The notes under the pieces were generated by a model. It did not search any database. It had not been told where the DNA came from and worked only from the letters and a program-made list of their open reading frames with translations. This document shows positions 28,450-38,215 of a stretch of 64,000 nt of DNA, in pieces. Source of the stretch: Rhodospirillales bacterium. GTDB lineage: Bacteria > Pseudomonadota > Alphaproteobacteria > UBA828. The number at the start of each line of letters is the position of its first letter. The stretch's first letter is position 1. Where the stretch lies: contig JAPPMY010000056.1 in the NCBI GenBank assembly GCA_028818855.1, forward strand, positions 1-64,000. Reading direction: 5' to 3'. The position numbers and the translations under genes were made by a program.

Positions 28450-29558
28450 CAGAAGGTGACGACGCTGCGGATCGATTCGCCCTCGTGCATGAGCTCGAAC
28501 GCCTCGTTGATTTCGTCGAGGGGCATCACGTGGGTGATCATCGGGTCGATTTCAAGCTTGCCGTCCATGTACCAGTCCACGATGCGGGGCACGTCGGTGC
28601 GGCCCTTGGCGCCGCCGAACGCGGTGCCGCGCCAGACCCGGCCGGTCACGAGCTGGAAGGGGCGGGTGGAAATCTCCTGGCCCGCGCCGGCGACGCCGAT
28701 GATCGTGCTCTCGCCCCAACCCTTGTGGCAGCACTCCAGCGCCTGGCGCATGGTGTCCACGTTGCCGATGCACTCGAAGCTGTGGTCCGCCCCGCCGCCG
28801 GTGAGGTCAACCAGATAGGGCACGAGGTCGCCCTCGACCTCGCGCGGATTGACGAAGTGGGTCATGCCGAAGCGCTCGCCCAGCGCTTCCCGTTTCGGGT
28901 TGATGTCGATGCCGACGATCATGTTGGCGCCGACCAGGCGGGCGCCCTGCACGATGTTGAGGCCGATGCCGCCCAGGCCGAAGACCACGACGTTGTCGCC
29001 GGGGCGCACCTTCGCCGTGTTGATGACGGCGCCGACGCCGGTGGTGACGCCGCAGCCGATGTAGCAGATCTTGTCGAAGGGCGCGTCCTCGCGGACCTTC
29101 GCCACCGAGTACTCGGAGACGACCGTGTAGTTCGCGAAGGTCGACGTGCCCATGTAGTGGAAGATCCTGTCGTCGCCGAGGGAGAAGCGGCTGGAGCCAT
29201 CGGGCATGACGCCCGCGCCCTGGGTGACGCGGATCGACTGGCAGAGGTTGGTCCTGCCGCTCGTGCAGTAATCGCACTGGCGGCATTCCGGCACGTAGAG
29301 CGGGATCACGTGATCCCCCGGCGCCACGCTCGTCACGCCGTCGCCGACGTCGACCACGACGCCCGCGCCCTCGTGCCCGAGGATGGCGGGGAACAGACCC
29401 TCCGGGTCCTCGCCGGAGAGGGTGAACGCATCGGTGTGGCAGACGCCGGTGGCCTTGACCTCGATCAGCACCTCGCCGGCCTGGGGGCCTTCCAGATGCA
29501 CGGTCTCAATGGTGAGCGGCTTTCCTGCGCCGGTCGCCAGCGCTGCACGGACCTCCAT
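28449..29558 (-). CDS. frmA: S-(hydroxymethyl)glutathione dehydrogenase / class III alcohol dehydrogenase
   Basis: [50 protein letters not shown] structural Zn site. Confidence 0.92.
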   Translation of the reverse strand: MEVRAALATGAGKPLTIETVHLEGPQAGEVLIEVKATGVCHTDAFTLSGEDPEGLFPAILGHEGAGVVVDVGDGVTSVAPGDHVIPLYVPECRQCDYCTSGRTNLCQSIRVTQGAGVMPDGSSRFSLGDDRIFHYMGTSTFANYTVVSEYSVAKVREDAPFDKICYIGCGVTTGVGAVINTAKVRPGDNVVVFGLGGIGLNIVQGARLVGANMIVGIDINPKREALGERFGMTHFVNPREVEGDLVPYLVDLTGGGADHSFECIGNVDTMRQALECCHKGWGESTIIGVAGAGQEISTRPFQLVTGRVWRGTAFGGAKGRTDVPRIVDWYMDGKLEIDPMITHVMPLDEINEAFELMHEGESIRSVVTF

Positions 29559-29687
29559 CGCACCCTCCTCGTCGGTGGCGTCAGTTGCGAATCGCTCGCA
29601 CGCTACTGTCACACCGCGTGCGGGCGCGGGCAAGACCCGGTGCCCACGTCACACATGCGTCTCGGTCATGCGACCGGGACGAGCCGC

Positions 29688-31367
29688 TCAGCGCTGCCGG
29701 GTCTCCCAGTCGGGGTGAATCCAGGGCACGTCGTTGGCCGGCGGGAGCGGGTCGCGGCCGAGGATGTGGTCGGCGGCCTTCTCGCCCACCATGATACTGG
29801 GCCCGTTGAGGTTGCCGTTGGTGATGTGCGGGAAGATCGAGCTGTCGACCACCCTGAGTCTCTCGACCCCGATGACGCGGCAAGCCGGATCGACGACCGC
29901 GAGCCCGTCGTCGGCCGCGCCCATGCGGCAGGTGCCGCAGGGGTGATAGGCGCTCTCCACGGCGCCTTTCACGAAGTCGTCGAGTTCGTCGTCGCTCTGG
30001 ATGTCGGCGCCGGGCGCGATCTCCTCGCCTGCGTAGTCCGCGAGCGCCGGCTGGGAGAAGATTTCCCGCGTCAGGCGGATGCAGGCCCGGAAGTTCCGCC
30101 AGTCGTCGGCGTGAGACATGTAGTTGAAGAGGATCGAGGGCGCGGCGCCGGGCTCGGGCGAGGCCAGCCGCACGCGGCCCCGCGACTTCGAGCGCATGGG
30201 CCCCACGTGGGTCTGGAAGCCGTGGCCCTCGGCGGCGGCCTTGCCGTCGTAGCGCACGGCGAAGGGCAGGAAGTGATACTGGATGTCCGGGTACCTGACG
30301 CCGGCGCGGGAGCGGATGAAGCCGCAGGACTCGAAGTGATTGGTGGCGCCCAGGCCGTTCTTGAAGAAGAGCCAGCGCGCGCCGATCAACGCCTTGGAGA
30401 CGAGGTTCCAGTGGCGATAGAGCGTGATCGGCTCGCGGCACTTCACCTGGAGGTATATCTCCAGATGGTCCTGCAGGTTGGCGCCGACGCCGGGCCGGTC
30501 GGCGATCACATCGATGCCGTGCTCCTGCAGATGCTCGCCCGGGCCGATGCCGGAGAGCATGAGTATCTTCGGCGAGTTGATGGAGGAGGCCGCGAGGACG
30601 ACCTCAGCCCTGGCGCCGACGCGGCGGACCGCGCCGCCGGTCTCGTACTCGACGCCAGTGGCCCGCCCGCCTTCGACGATGACGCGGCGAACGTGGGCGT
30701 GCGCCCTCAGCTTGAGGTTGCGCCGTTGCAGCGCCGGTTTGAGATAGGCGTTGGCGGTGGACCATCGGCGGCCCTGCCAGACGGTCATCTCCATCGCGCC
30801 GAAGCCCTCCTGGCGCTCGCCGTTGTAGTCCTCGGTGGCCGCGTAGCCGGCTTCCTCGCCGGCCTCGATGAAGCGCCTGTAGAGCGGGTTCTCCAGGCGC
30901 CCGCGGGTGACGTGGAGCGGACCTTCGCTGCCGCGCCACCCGGCCTGCCCGCCGTGCGCGTGCTCCATGCGCCGGTAATAGGGCAGCACGTGGCGATAGC
31001 CCCAGCCGGCCGCGCCCAGCTCCTCCCAGGTATCGAAGTCGCAGGCGTGGCCGCGCACGTAGACCATGCCGTTGACCGATGAAGAGCCGCCGATCACTTT
31101 GCCGCGCGGCGTGGCCAGGCGCCGCCCGCCCAGGTGCGGCTCTGGCTCGGTGACGAAGCCCCAGTCGTAGCGGGGCATGTTCATGGGGTAGGAGAGGGCG
31201 GCCGGCATCTGGATGAGCGGGCCGGCGTCGGTGCCGCCATGTTCGAGCACCAGCACACGGTTCCCGGGATCCTCGGAAAGCCGCGCGGCGATCACGGAGC
31301 CGGCGGACCCTGAGCCGACGATTACATAATCGAACGCGTCGTCGTAGCTCCCGTTCATCGAGTTCAC
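29688..31367 (-). CDS. betA: Choline dehydrogenase (GMC oxidoreductase)
   Basis: [38 protein letters not shown]; next to betI and choline transporter. Confidence 0.88.
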   Translation of the reverse strand: MNSMNGSYDDAFDYVIVGSGSAGSVIAARLSEDPGNRVLVLEHGGTDAGPLIQMPAALSYPMNMPRYDWGFVTEPEPHLGGRRLATPRGKVIGGSSSVNGMVYVRGHACDFDTWEELGAAGWGYRHVLPYYRRMEHAHGGQAGWRGSEGPLHVTRGRLENPLYRRFIEAGEEAGYAATEDYNGERQEGFGAMEMTVWQGRRWSTANAYLKPALQRRNLKLRAHAHVRRVIVEGGRATGVEYETGGAVRRVGARAEVVLAASSINSPKILMLSGIGPGEHLQEHGIDVIADRPGVGANLQDHLEIYLQVKCREPITLYRHWNLVSKALIGARWLFFKNGLGATNHFESCGFIRSRAGVRYPDIQYHFLPFAVRYDGKAAAEGHGFQTHVGPMRSKSRGRVRLASPEPGAAPSILFNYMSHADDWRNFRACIRLTREIFSQPALADYAGEEIAPGADIQSDDELDDFVKGAVESAYHPCGTCRMGAADDGLAVVDPACRVIGVERLRVVDSSIFPHITNGNLNGPSIMVGEKAADHILGRDPLPPANDVPWIHPDWETRQR

Positions 31368-31385
31368 GTGCCCGCTACCGCCCGC

Positions 31386-32066
31386 CTATTTGCGCCGGGC
31401 CGAAGGCTCGGACGGCGCGACAGCGCCGCGCGCCGAATGGCGCGTAGCCAAGCGCGCGGAGCGAGCGCCCGGCGCCTGAGGGTCATCAAGAGGCCCGAGC
31501 TGGCTGTCGATATGCGCTTCCATGATCGCGACCGAGCTTTCGCCGCAGGGCTCCGCGTCGCCGAGCACGCGGCGGAGCCAGAGCCCGTCGATCATGGCGG
31601 CGGTGGATTCGGCGGCGACTTCCGCCGACTCGCGCGTCGGCAACCGCCGGTACTCGTGGCGCAGGTTGCTGATGAGACGGCGCTGGTAGATGAGAAGGAG
31701 CCGGCGGACCTCGGGCTCCGTCAGCGCCTGGACGTAGAACGTGAGCCAGGCGGAGACCACCTCGGGCCGCTGCTGCGCCTCGCAGAAGCTGCCGTCAACG
31801 ATTGCAGACAGCCGCTCCCGCGGGGTCCTGGCCTCGCGCAGCCGCTCTCGCACGCCGGCGCCGAACTCGATGAGGAGGTGGCGCATGGTGGCGATGAAGA
31901 GAGCGCTCTTCGAGCCGAAGTAGTGGTGAACGAGCCCTTGCGACAGGCCGGCCTCACGCGCGACGTCGCCGGTCGTCAGATCGACGAACCCGCGGTCGTG
32001 GATGCCCCTTATGGCCGCTTCGACGAAGGCGCGCCGGCGCACGGGCGCCATTCCGGTCTTTGGCAT
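31386..32066 (-). CDS. betI: TetR-family choline-responsive repressor BetI
   Basis: N-terminal HTH DLTTGDVAREAGLSQGLVHHYFGSKSALF; upstream of betA. Confidence 0.85.
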   Translation of the reverse strand: MPKTGMAPVRRRAFVEAAIRGIHDRGFVDLTTGDVAREAGLSQGLVHHYFGSKSALFIATMRHLLIEFGAGVRERLREARTPRERLSAIVDGSFCEAQQRPEVVSAWLTFYVQALTEPEVRRLLLIYQRRLISNLRHEYRRLPTRESAEVAAESTAAMIDGLWLRRVLGDAEPCGESSVAIMEAHIDSQLGPLDDPQAPGARSARLATRHSARGAVAPSEPSARRK

Positions 32067-32096
32067 CGGTTGCTCCTGTTACCCCTGTCATTATAT

Positions 32097-32116
32097 TTGG
32101 TTGGTTGACCAATCAA
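32097..32116. promoter_or_regulatory. Predicted BetI operator between betI and choX
   Basis: TTGGTTGGT-TG-ACCAATCAA, 9-2-9 inverted repeat, 8/9 matching. Confidence 0.75.
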
Positions 32117-32166
32117 GAAAAACTTGCGAGACTCCGCTGAACCTATCGAGCTTGAGGGAGGGTGCA

Positions 32167-33117
32167 ATGCACATTCGGATGACATCCGCAATCGCCGCCG
32201 TCGCCATGGGCGCCGCGGCCTTCGCGGGAAATGCCTACGCCGACGATGCCGCCACCTGCAGCGAGGTGGAATTCTCGGATGTCGGCTGGAGCTGCATCAC
32301 GGCGACCACCGCCGTGGCAACCACGGTCTTGGAGGGCCTCGGCTACGAGCCCAAGGCGACCGTGCTTTCGGTGCCGGTGACCTTCGCCAGCCTTTCCAAC
32401 GGCGACATCGACGCCTTCCTCGGCCTCTGGCTGCCGACCCAGCAGAGCATGATCGACCCGTACTTCAACGACGGCACCGTGGAGAACGTGGCCGTGAACC
32501 TCGAGGGCGCCAAGTACACCCTCGCCGTGCCGACCTACGTTTACGAGGCCGGGGTCAAGACCTTCGGCGATATCGCGGCGCACGCGGACAAGTTCGACGG
32601 CAAGTTCTACGGCATCGAGCCGGGCAACGACGGCAATCTGATCATCCAGGGCATGATCGATGACAACGCCTTCGGCCTGAGCGGCTTCGAGGTCGTGGAG
32701 TCGAGCGAGCAGGGCATGCTCTCCCAGGTCGAGGCCGCGGTCAGGAGCGACGAGTGGATCGTCTTCCTCGGCTGGGAGCCGCATCCCATGAACCGCCGCT
32801 TCGACATGAGCTATCTCGATGGCGGCGACGACTACTTCGGCCCCAACTTCGGCGGGGCCACGGTCTACACGCTGGCCCATGCCGGCTACACCGAGGCCTG
32901 CCCCAACGTCGGCGCCCTGCTGAAGAACATGAAGTTCAGCTTGGCGCTTGAGAACGAGATGATGGGCTATATGCTCGACGACGGGATGGACCCGCAGGCG
33001 GCCGCCCGGAAGCTCGTCGAGATGCACCCGGAGCTGGTCGACGAGTGGCTCGCGGGCGTGACCACGCTGGACGGCCAGGATGGCGCGGCTGCCGTGAAGG
33101 CCCATCTCGGCATGTAG
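32167..33117 (+). CDS. choX: Choline/betaine ABC transporter substrate-binding protein
   Basis: Signal peptide; VGWSCITATTAVATTVLEGLGYEPKATVLSVPVTFASLSNGDIDAFLGLWLP. Confidence 0.9.
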   Translation: MHIRMTSAIAAVAMGAAAFAGNAYADDAATCSEVEFSDVGWSCITATTAVATTVLEGLGYEPKATVLSVPVTFASLSNGDIDAFLGLWLPTQQSMIDPYFNDGTVENVAVNLEGAKYTLAVPTYVYEAGVKTFGDIAAHADKFDGKFYGIEPGNDGNLIIQGMIDDNAFGLSGFEVVESSEQGMLSQVEAAVRSDEWIVFLGWEPHPMNRRFDMSYLDGGDDYFGPNFGGATVYTLAHAGYTEACPNVGALLKNMKFSLALENEMMGYMLDDGMDPQAAARKLVEMHPELVDEWLAGVTTLDGQDGAAAVKAHLGM

Positions 33118-33213
33118 CGGCCGGTTACGCGGGCGGTCCAACGGGCCGAACTCGCGGGCGGTCGGCGCTGAGAGGCGCCGGCCGCCTGTCCCGTCCGGTC
33201 GGGGAGGGGCGTC

Positions 33214-34089
33214 ATGGGCACCGACGATCTCGGAGTCCTTACCGAGAAGATTCCGATCGGCAAGTGGGTCGCCACCGCAATCGAGTTCATCAAGGACAAC
33301 TTCTTTCACGAGCTTCGCGCGTTCTCCGGTGGCCTGGACTGGGTGCTGGAGGCCTTCGCCCACTTCCTCGGCCTGATCCCGCCGCTGGCCTTCATCGCCC
33401 TGGTGGCGGGCGTCGCGTTCTACCTGCATCGCAGCATCGTGCTCGTGATCGGCGTCGTCATCGGGCTGCTGCTGATACTCAACATCGGCTACTGGGGCGA
33501 GATGCTGTTCACGGTGGTGCTCGTCGCGGCATCCACCATCGTCTGCATCCTGGTCGGCGTGCCCGTCGGCATCGCCGCAGCGCACCGGCCGTGGCTCTAC
33601 CGGGCGCTGCGGCCGATCCTCGACCTGATGCAGACCATTCCGCCCTTCGTCTATCTGATCCCGACCCTCACCTTCTTCGGGCTGGGGCTGGTGCCGGGTC
33701 TGATCTCGACCGTCATCTTCGCGATTCCTGCGCCGATCCGGCTCACCCACCTGGGCATCTCCAGCGCGCCCCGGCCGCTGCTGGAGGCGGGCCGCGCCTT
33801 CGGCGCCAGCGACAGGCAGCTTCTCCTCAAGGTGGAGCTTCCCCACGCAATGCCGACGATCATGCAGGGCATCACCCAGTGCATCATGCTGTCGCTCTCG
33901 ATGGTGGTGATCGCGGCCCTCGTCGGCGCCGACGGGCTCGGCGTGCCGGTGGTTCGCGCGCTCACCACGGTCAACGTGGCGCAGGGCTTCGAGGCCGGAC
34001 TGGCCATCGTGGTCGTCGCCATCGTGCTCGACCGCATCCTGAAGCAGGTCGAGAGGCGCAAGGGCAGGGGCGGCACCGCCACACGCTGA
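33214..34089 (+). CDS. choW: Choline/betaine ABC transporter permease
   Basis: ProW-like; LMQTIPPFVYLIPTLTFFGLG; follows choX. Confidence 0.9.
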   Translation: MGTDDLGVLTEKIPIGKWVATAIEFIKDNFFHELRAFSGGLDWVLEAFAHFLGLIPPLAFIALVAGVAFYLHRSIVLVIGVVIGLLLILNIGYWGEMLFTVVLVAASTIVCILVGVPVGIAAAHRPWLYRALRPILDLMQTIPPFVYLIPTLTFFGLGLVPGLISTVIFAIPAPIRLTHLGISSAPRPLLEAGRAFGASDRQLLLKVELPHAMPTIMQGITQCIMLSLSMVVIAALVGADGLGVPVVRALTTVNVAQGFEAGLAIVVVAIVLDRILKQVERRKGRGGTATR

Positions 34090-35333
34090 TGGCCGTCATC
34101 ACCTTCGATCGCGTCGACGTCATCTTCGGCCGGCGGGTCAAGGAGGCTCTTGCGCTGCTCGACGCCGGCGCCGACAAGGACCGCGTCTTCGAGGAGACCG
34201 GCCAGGTGGTGGGCGTGCAGGACGCCTCGCTCCAGGTCGAGGCCGGCGAGATCTTCGTTCTCATGGGGCTTTCCGGCTCGGGCAAGTCGACGCTGCTGCG
34301 CTGCGTGAACGGCCTGAACCGGGCGACGCGCGGCCGGGTCCTGATCGACGACGGCGGCACGGAGGTCGACGTCACCGACTGCGACCCCAAGCTCATGCGC
34401 ACGCTGCGCATGAACCGCGTCTCCATGGTCTTTCAGCAGTTCGCGCTGATGCCGTGGCGGACCATCGGCGCCAACGTCGCCTTCGGGCTCGAGGTGCGCG
34501 GCGTGTCCAAGGCCGAGCGCCGCAAGCGCGTGGCCGAGGTACTCGAGCAGGTGGGGCTCGGCTCCTGGCTCGACCACTATCCGCATGAGCTTTCCGGCGG
34601 GATGCAGCAGCGCGTGGGGCTCGCGCGCGCGTTCGCGACCGATGCCGAGATCCTGTTGATGGACGAGCCCTACTCGGCGCTCGATCCGCTCATCCGCGAA
34701 CGCCTGCAGGACGAGCTTCTCGGGCTTCAGCGCACGCTGCGGCGCACCATCCTGTTCGTGAGCCACGACCTCGACGAGGCGCTCAAGATCGGCACGCGGA
34801 TCGCCATCATGGAAGGCGGCCGCATCGTCCAGGTGGGTCCGCCGGAGCAGATCGTCACCGAACCCGCGGACGAGTACGTGCGCCAGTTCGTCGCCAACGT
34901 GAACCCGCTCAACGTGCTGTGCGGCGTGACCCTGATGAAACCGCTCGCCGCGCTCCGCAGCGAGGACGACGTTCACCTGCTCGACGATGCGTCGGCGATG
35001 TTCTGCCGGCTGGATGCGGACGGCCGGCCCGAGGCGGTCTCCCTGGAAGGAACGCCTGCGCAACTCGTGCCCTACCGCGAGGACCTCGACCTGGGCGCGC
35101 TCGGCAACGGCCAGATCGTGGCCGGCAGGCCCGAGACGACCATGCGCACGGCGCTCGAGGTGCGCCACGAGACCGGGCGGGCGATGCCGCTGGTCGACGA
35201 CGAGGGCCGGCTGATCGGCGTGATCGGCGCGTCCGAGCTGCTGGCGGCGCTGGTGCACCGCGGGGCAGGCCCCGCGTCGGCGGACGGAGAGGCGGGAGCG
35301 GGCGATCCGGCGCCGCCCGCAGAGCAAGGATGA
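34089..35333 (+). CDS. choV: Choline/betaine ABC transporter ATP-binding protein
   Basis: Walker A GLSGSGKST; ELSGGMQQRVGLARA; C-terminal CBS-like region; TGATG overlap with choW. Confidence 0.9.
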   Translation: MAVITFDRVDVIFGRRVKEALALLDAGADKDRVFEETGQVVGVQDASLQVEAGEIFVLMGLSGSGKSTLLRCVNGLNRATRGRVLIDDGGTEVDVTDCDPKLMRTLRMNRVSMVFQQFALMPWRTIGANVAFGLEVRGVSKAERRKRVAEVLEQVGLGSWLDHYPHELSGGMQQRVGLARAFATDAEILLMDEPYSALDPLIRERLQDELLGLQRTLRRTILFVSHDLDEALKIGTRIAIMEGGRIVQVGPPEQIVTEPADEYVRQFVANVNPLNVLCGVTLMKPLAALRSEDDVHLLDDASAMFCRLDADGRPEAVSLEGTPAQLVPYREDLDLGALGNGQIVAGRPETTMRTALEVRHETGRAMPLVDDEGRLIGVIGASELLAALVHRGAGPASADGEAGAGDPAPPAEQG

Positions 35334-35344
35334 AGGGGGGACTC

Positions 35345-36157
35345 ATGGCACGCAGGTTCCGCACGCTCGCTCTGGCCCTGCTCGCCCTCGTCGCGGCTCC
35401 GGCGGCAGCCTCGGCGCACTACGTCGACCTGAACGAGGCGCTGCACAGCAGGAACACGCTGACCGTCGGCATCGCGCTGACCGGCCAGCCCTTCGCCTAC
35501 AAGAGGGACGGCGTCGTGCGCGGCTTCGAGGTCGAGATGGCAGAAGCCGTCGCCGAGGCCCACGGGCTGGCGCTGGAGGTCGTCCGCCTGCCGCGCGGGA
35601 AGCTGGAGGCCGCGCTCGCCGCCGGCGATGTGGACGTCGCCAACACGCTCGCCCTGGAGGCGGAGTCAGGCGACGTGAAGACGGTGCCCTATCTCGTGAT
35701 CGGCGACCACCTGATGGTGCTTCGGGGCAATCCGTTCCGCATTCGCGCGGTGACCGACCTGAGCGGCAGGGTGACGTCGGTCACCTCGGGCTCGACGGGG
35801 GAGGCGTTCGCCCACGCGCTGAACGGGGAGTTCGCGGACGCGGGTCTCGAGCCCATGCACGTCCACTCCTTCCCTCATCACCGCTGGACGCACTTCCCGG
35901 TCTCCATGGGGCACGCGCAGGGCTACTTCATTCAGACGGTGAGCGCGGTGGCGATCAGCGCCGACCCTGAGTCCCGCACCCACATGGTCGAAGGCGTGTT
36001 CCGGCCCGTGCGCGAGGTGGGCTTCGCCGTGCGCGGGGACAACGACAAGCTCCACCACGCGGTGGAGCACGCCGTCGCCGCCATGGTCGCCACCGGCAAG
36101 TACCGGAAGCTGCGCGAGTCCTACGGACTGCCGCCCGAGCTTTCGCCTTACCGATAA
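35345..36157 (+). CDS. Family 3 ABC transporter substrate-binding protein
   Basis: Signal peptide; LTVGIALTGQPFAYKRDGVVRGFEVEMAEAVAEAHGL. Confidence 0.8.
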   Translation: MARRFRTLALALLALVAAPAAASAHYVDLNEALHSRNTLTVGIALTGQPFAYKRDGVVRGFEVEMAEAVAEAHGLALEVVRLPRGKLEAALAAGDVDVANTLALEAESGDVKTVPYLVIGDHLMVLRGNPFRIRAVTDLSGRVTSVTSGSTGEAFAHALNGEFADAGLEPMHVHSFPHHRWTHFPVSMGHAQGYFIQTVSAVAISADPESRTHMVEGVFRPVREVGFAVRGDNDKLHHAVEHAVAAMVATGKYRKLRESYGLPPELSPYR

Positions 36158-36160
36158 GCG

Positions 36161-37090
36161 CTATGCGCCCCTGAGCCGGGGGTCGAGGGCATCGCGCAGG
36201 CCGTCGCCGATGTAGTTCACGCTCAGCACCGTGAGCGAGATGGCGAGGCCCGGCCAGAGCACGCGGGCCGGCGTCACGGATATGAAGTTGGCGCCGTCGA
36301 AGAGCAGCCGCCCCCACGTCGGGAAGTCCGGCGGGAAGCCCAGCCCCAGGAACGAGAGCGCGGATTCGATGATGATCGCGTTGGCGATGCCCAGCGTCGC
36401 GGACACCATGATCGGGCTCAGCACGTTGGGCAGGATGTGGCGGGTGATGATGCGGCGCCTGCGCGTGCCGATGCTGCGGGCCGCCGTCACGAACTCGCGC
36501 TCTCGGAGCGCCAGCACGTCGCCGCGCACGATGCGCGCGGTCTGCATCCAGCTCGTGATGCCGATGATGAACACCACCAGCAGGAAAATCCCGGTCTCCG
36601 GGCCGAAGGCGGCACGCAGGCTCTCGCGGAAGAGCATGATGACCACCAGCAGCAGCGGCAGCAGCGGCAGCGCCAGGAACATGTCGGTGAGCCGCATCAG
36701 GAGCCCGTCCAGCCCCCGGAAGAAGCCGGCGAGCACGCCCACGAGGGTGCCGAGCACCAGCGCGATCATCATGGCGGTGAAACCGACGGCCAGCGATATG
36801 CGCCCACCCGCCAGCACCTGGGCGAGCGTGTCGCGGCCGAGGTTGTCGGTCCCCATCGGGTGCTTGAGGGAGGGGCCCTGGTTCTTCGCCAGGATGTCGA
36901 GGTAGTGGGGGTCTATAGTGTGGATCAGCGGGCCGACGGCGACCGCGAGCGCGATGGCGATGAAGACGCCGGCGCCGGCCAGCGCGCCGGTGTGGTTGCG
37001 GAAGGCGAGCCAGACGTCCATCCAGAGGGAGCGGTGGCGCCCCGTCGCGCGCGATGGGGCGGTGAGGCTATCCGACGAGGTCGCCGCCAT
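36161..37090 (-). CDS. dppC: Dipeptide/oligopeptide ABC transporter permease (DppC)
   Basis: KHPMGTDNLGRDTLAQVLAGGRISLAVG. Confidence 0.9.
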   Translation of the reverse strand: MAATSSDSLTAPSRATGRHRSLWMDVWLAFRNHTGALAGAGVFIAIALAVAVGPLIHTIDPHYLDILAKNQGPSLKHPMGTDNLGRDTLAQVLAGGRISLAVGFTAMMIALVLGTLVGVLAGFFRGLDGLLMRLTDMFLALPLLPLLLVVIMLFRESLRAAFGPETGIFLLVVFIIGITSWMQTARIVRGDVLALREREFVTAARSIGTRRRRIITRHILPNVLSPIMVSATLGIANAIIIESALSFLGLGFPPDFPTWGRLLFDGANFISVTPARVLWPGLAISLTVLSVNYIGDGLRDALDPRLRGA

Positions 37091-37093
37091 CGC

Positions 37094-38107
37094 TCAGCCG
37101 TAGCGGATGCGCGGATCGAGGATGCCGTAGAGCACGTCCGCGATCAGGTTGAAGAGCACGATCAGCACCGCGAAGAGGAAGGAGAGCGTCTGCACCAGGG
37201 GAATGTCGGCGCCCTGAATGGCGGTGATGAGAAGCTCGCCGATGCCGTTCACCCGAAAGATCTTCTCCGTGATGATGGCGCCGCCGAAGACGGTGGGGAT
37301 GCCGAGCGCGATCAGGGTCACTACCGGGATCAGGCTGTTGCGCAGCACGTGGATGAAAAGCACCACCCGCTCGCGCAGGCCCTTGGCGCGGGCGGTGCGC
37401 ACGTAGTCCTGCGTCAGGTTGTCGAGCACGGCGGCGCGCATGAAGCGGCTGATCTGGGCCGCGTTGAAGAGCGCGAGCACCATCACCGGCATCGCCATCT
37501 GCTTGATCTGCACCCAGAAGCTCGAGAGGTCGGTCACCCGGTGCGTGGTGTCGTAGATGGACGGCAGCCACTGCAGCGTGACGCTGAAGACGATGATCGC
37601 GAGCAGGCCGGTGAAGAAGGTCGGCACCGAGAAGCCGATCATGGAGACGAAGGTGCCCAGCTGGTCGAACCAGGAATACTGCCGGTAGGCCGAGACAATG
37701 CCGATCGGGATCGCGATCAGGATGCCGATCAGGTAGGAGAGGCCGACCACCCAGAGCGTCTGCGGCAGCCGTTCGATGATGAGGTCCACCACCGGGCTGC
37801 GCGTCGCCCAGGAGCGCAACCGCAGGCGCTCCTCGGAAGCGCCGATCTCCACGCCGAACGCGCGCTCGATGAGGTTGAGCGGCTCGTTGACGAAGAACTG
37901 CTCCATCCACTTGGCGTAGCGGATGTGGAAGGGCTGCCCGAGCCCGAGGGATTCGCGGATCTGCTCGCGCGCCTCCGCCGGGATGGTGAGCGGGAGCTGG
38001 CCTGTCGGATCGTTGGGCGCGAGGTCGAGGAGGGCGAACAGGATGAAGCTGATCGCGATGAGCGTCGGAACCGCGAAAAGCAGGCGGCGGATGATGTAGT
38101 GCGTCAT
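37094..38107 (-). CDS. dppB: Dipeptide/oligopeptide ABC transporter permease (DppB)
   Basis: YIIRRLLFAVPTLIAISFILFALL; DYVRTARAKGL. Confidence 0.9.
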   Translation of the reverse strand: MTHYIIRRLLFAVPTLIAISFILFALLDLAPNDPTGQLPLTIPAEAREQIRESLGLGQPFHIRYAKWMEQFFVNEPLNLIERAFGVEIGASEERLRLRSWATRSPVVDLIIERLPQTLWVVGLSYLIGILIAIPIGIVSAYRQYSWFDQLGTFVSMIGFSVPTFFTGLLAIIVFSVTLQWLPSIYDTTHRVTDLSSFWVQIKQMAMPVMVLALFNAAQISRFMRAAVLDNLTQDYVRTARAKGLRERVVLFIHVLRNSLIPVVTLIALGIPTVFGGAIITEKIFRVNGIGELLITAIQGADIPLVQTLSFLFAVLIVLFNLIADVLYGILDPRIRYG

Positions 38108-38123
38108 CGCATGTGCGGACGAA

Positions 38124-38160
38124 AGAGGCGGCCCCCGACCGGTTGCCGAAAGCCGCCTCT
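38124..38160 (-). promoter_or_regulatory. Intra-operon stem-loop between the SBP gene and dppB
   Basis: Perfect 9-bp arms AGAGGCGGC/GCCGCCTCT in the gap between the two genes. Confidence 0.5.
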
Positions 38161-38215
38161 CGCGTTGGCGCCGCCGGACTGGCCGGCGGCGGCGTAGGGC
38201 GCGAGGCTCACCGCG

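Noticed and set aside
28413-31082. 889-aa plus-strand ORF opposite frmA/betA
   Set aside because: Shadow ORF antisense to two clear enzyme genes; no recognisable domain.
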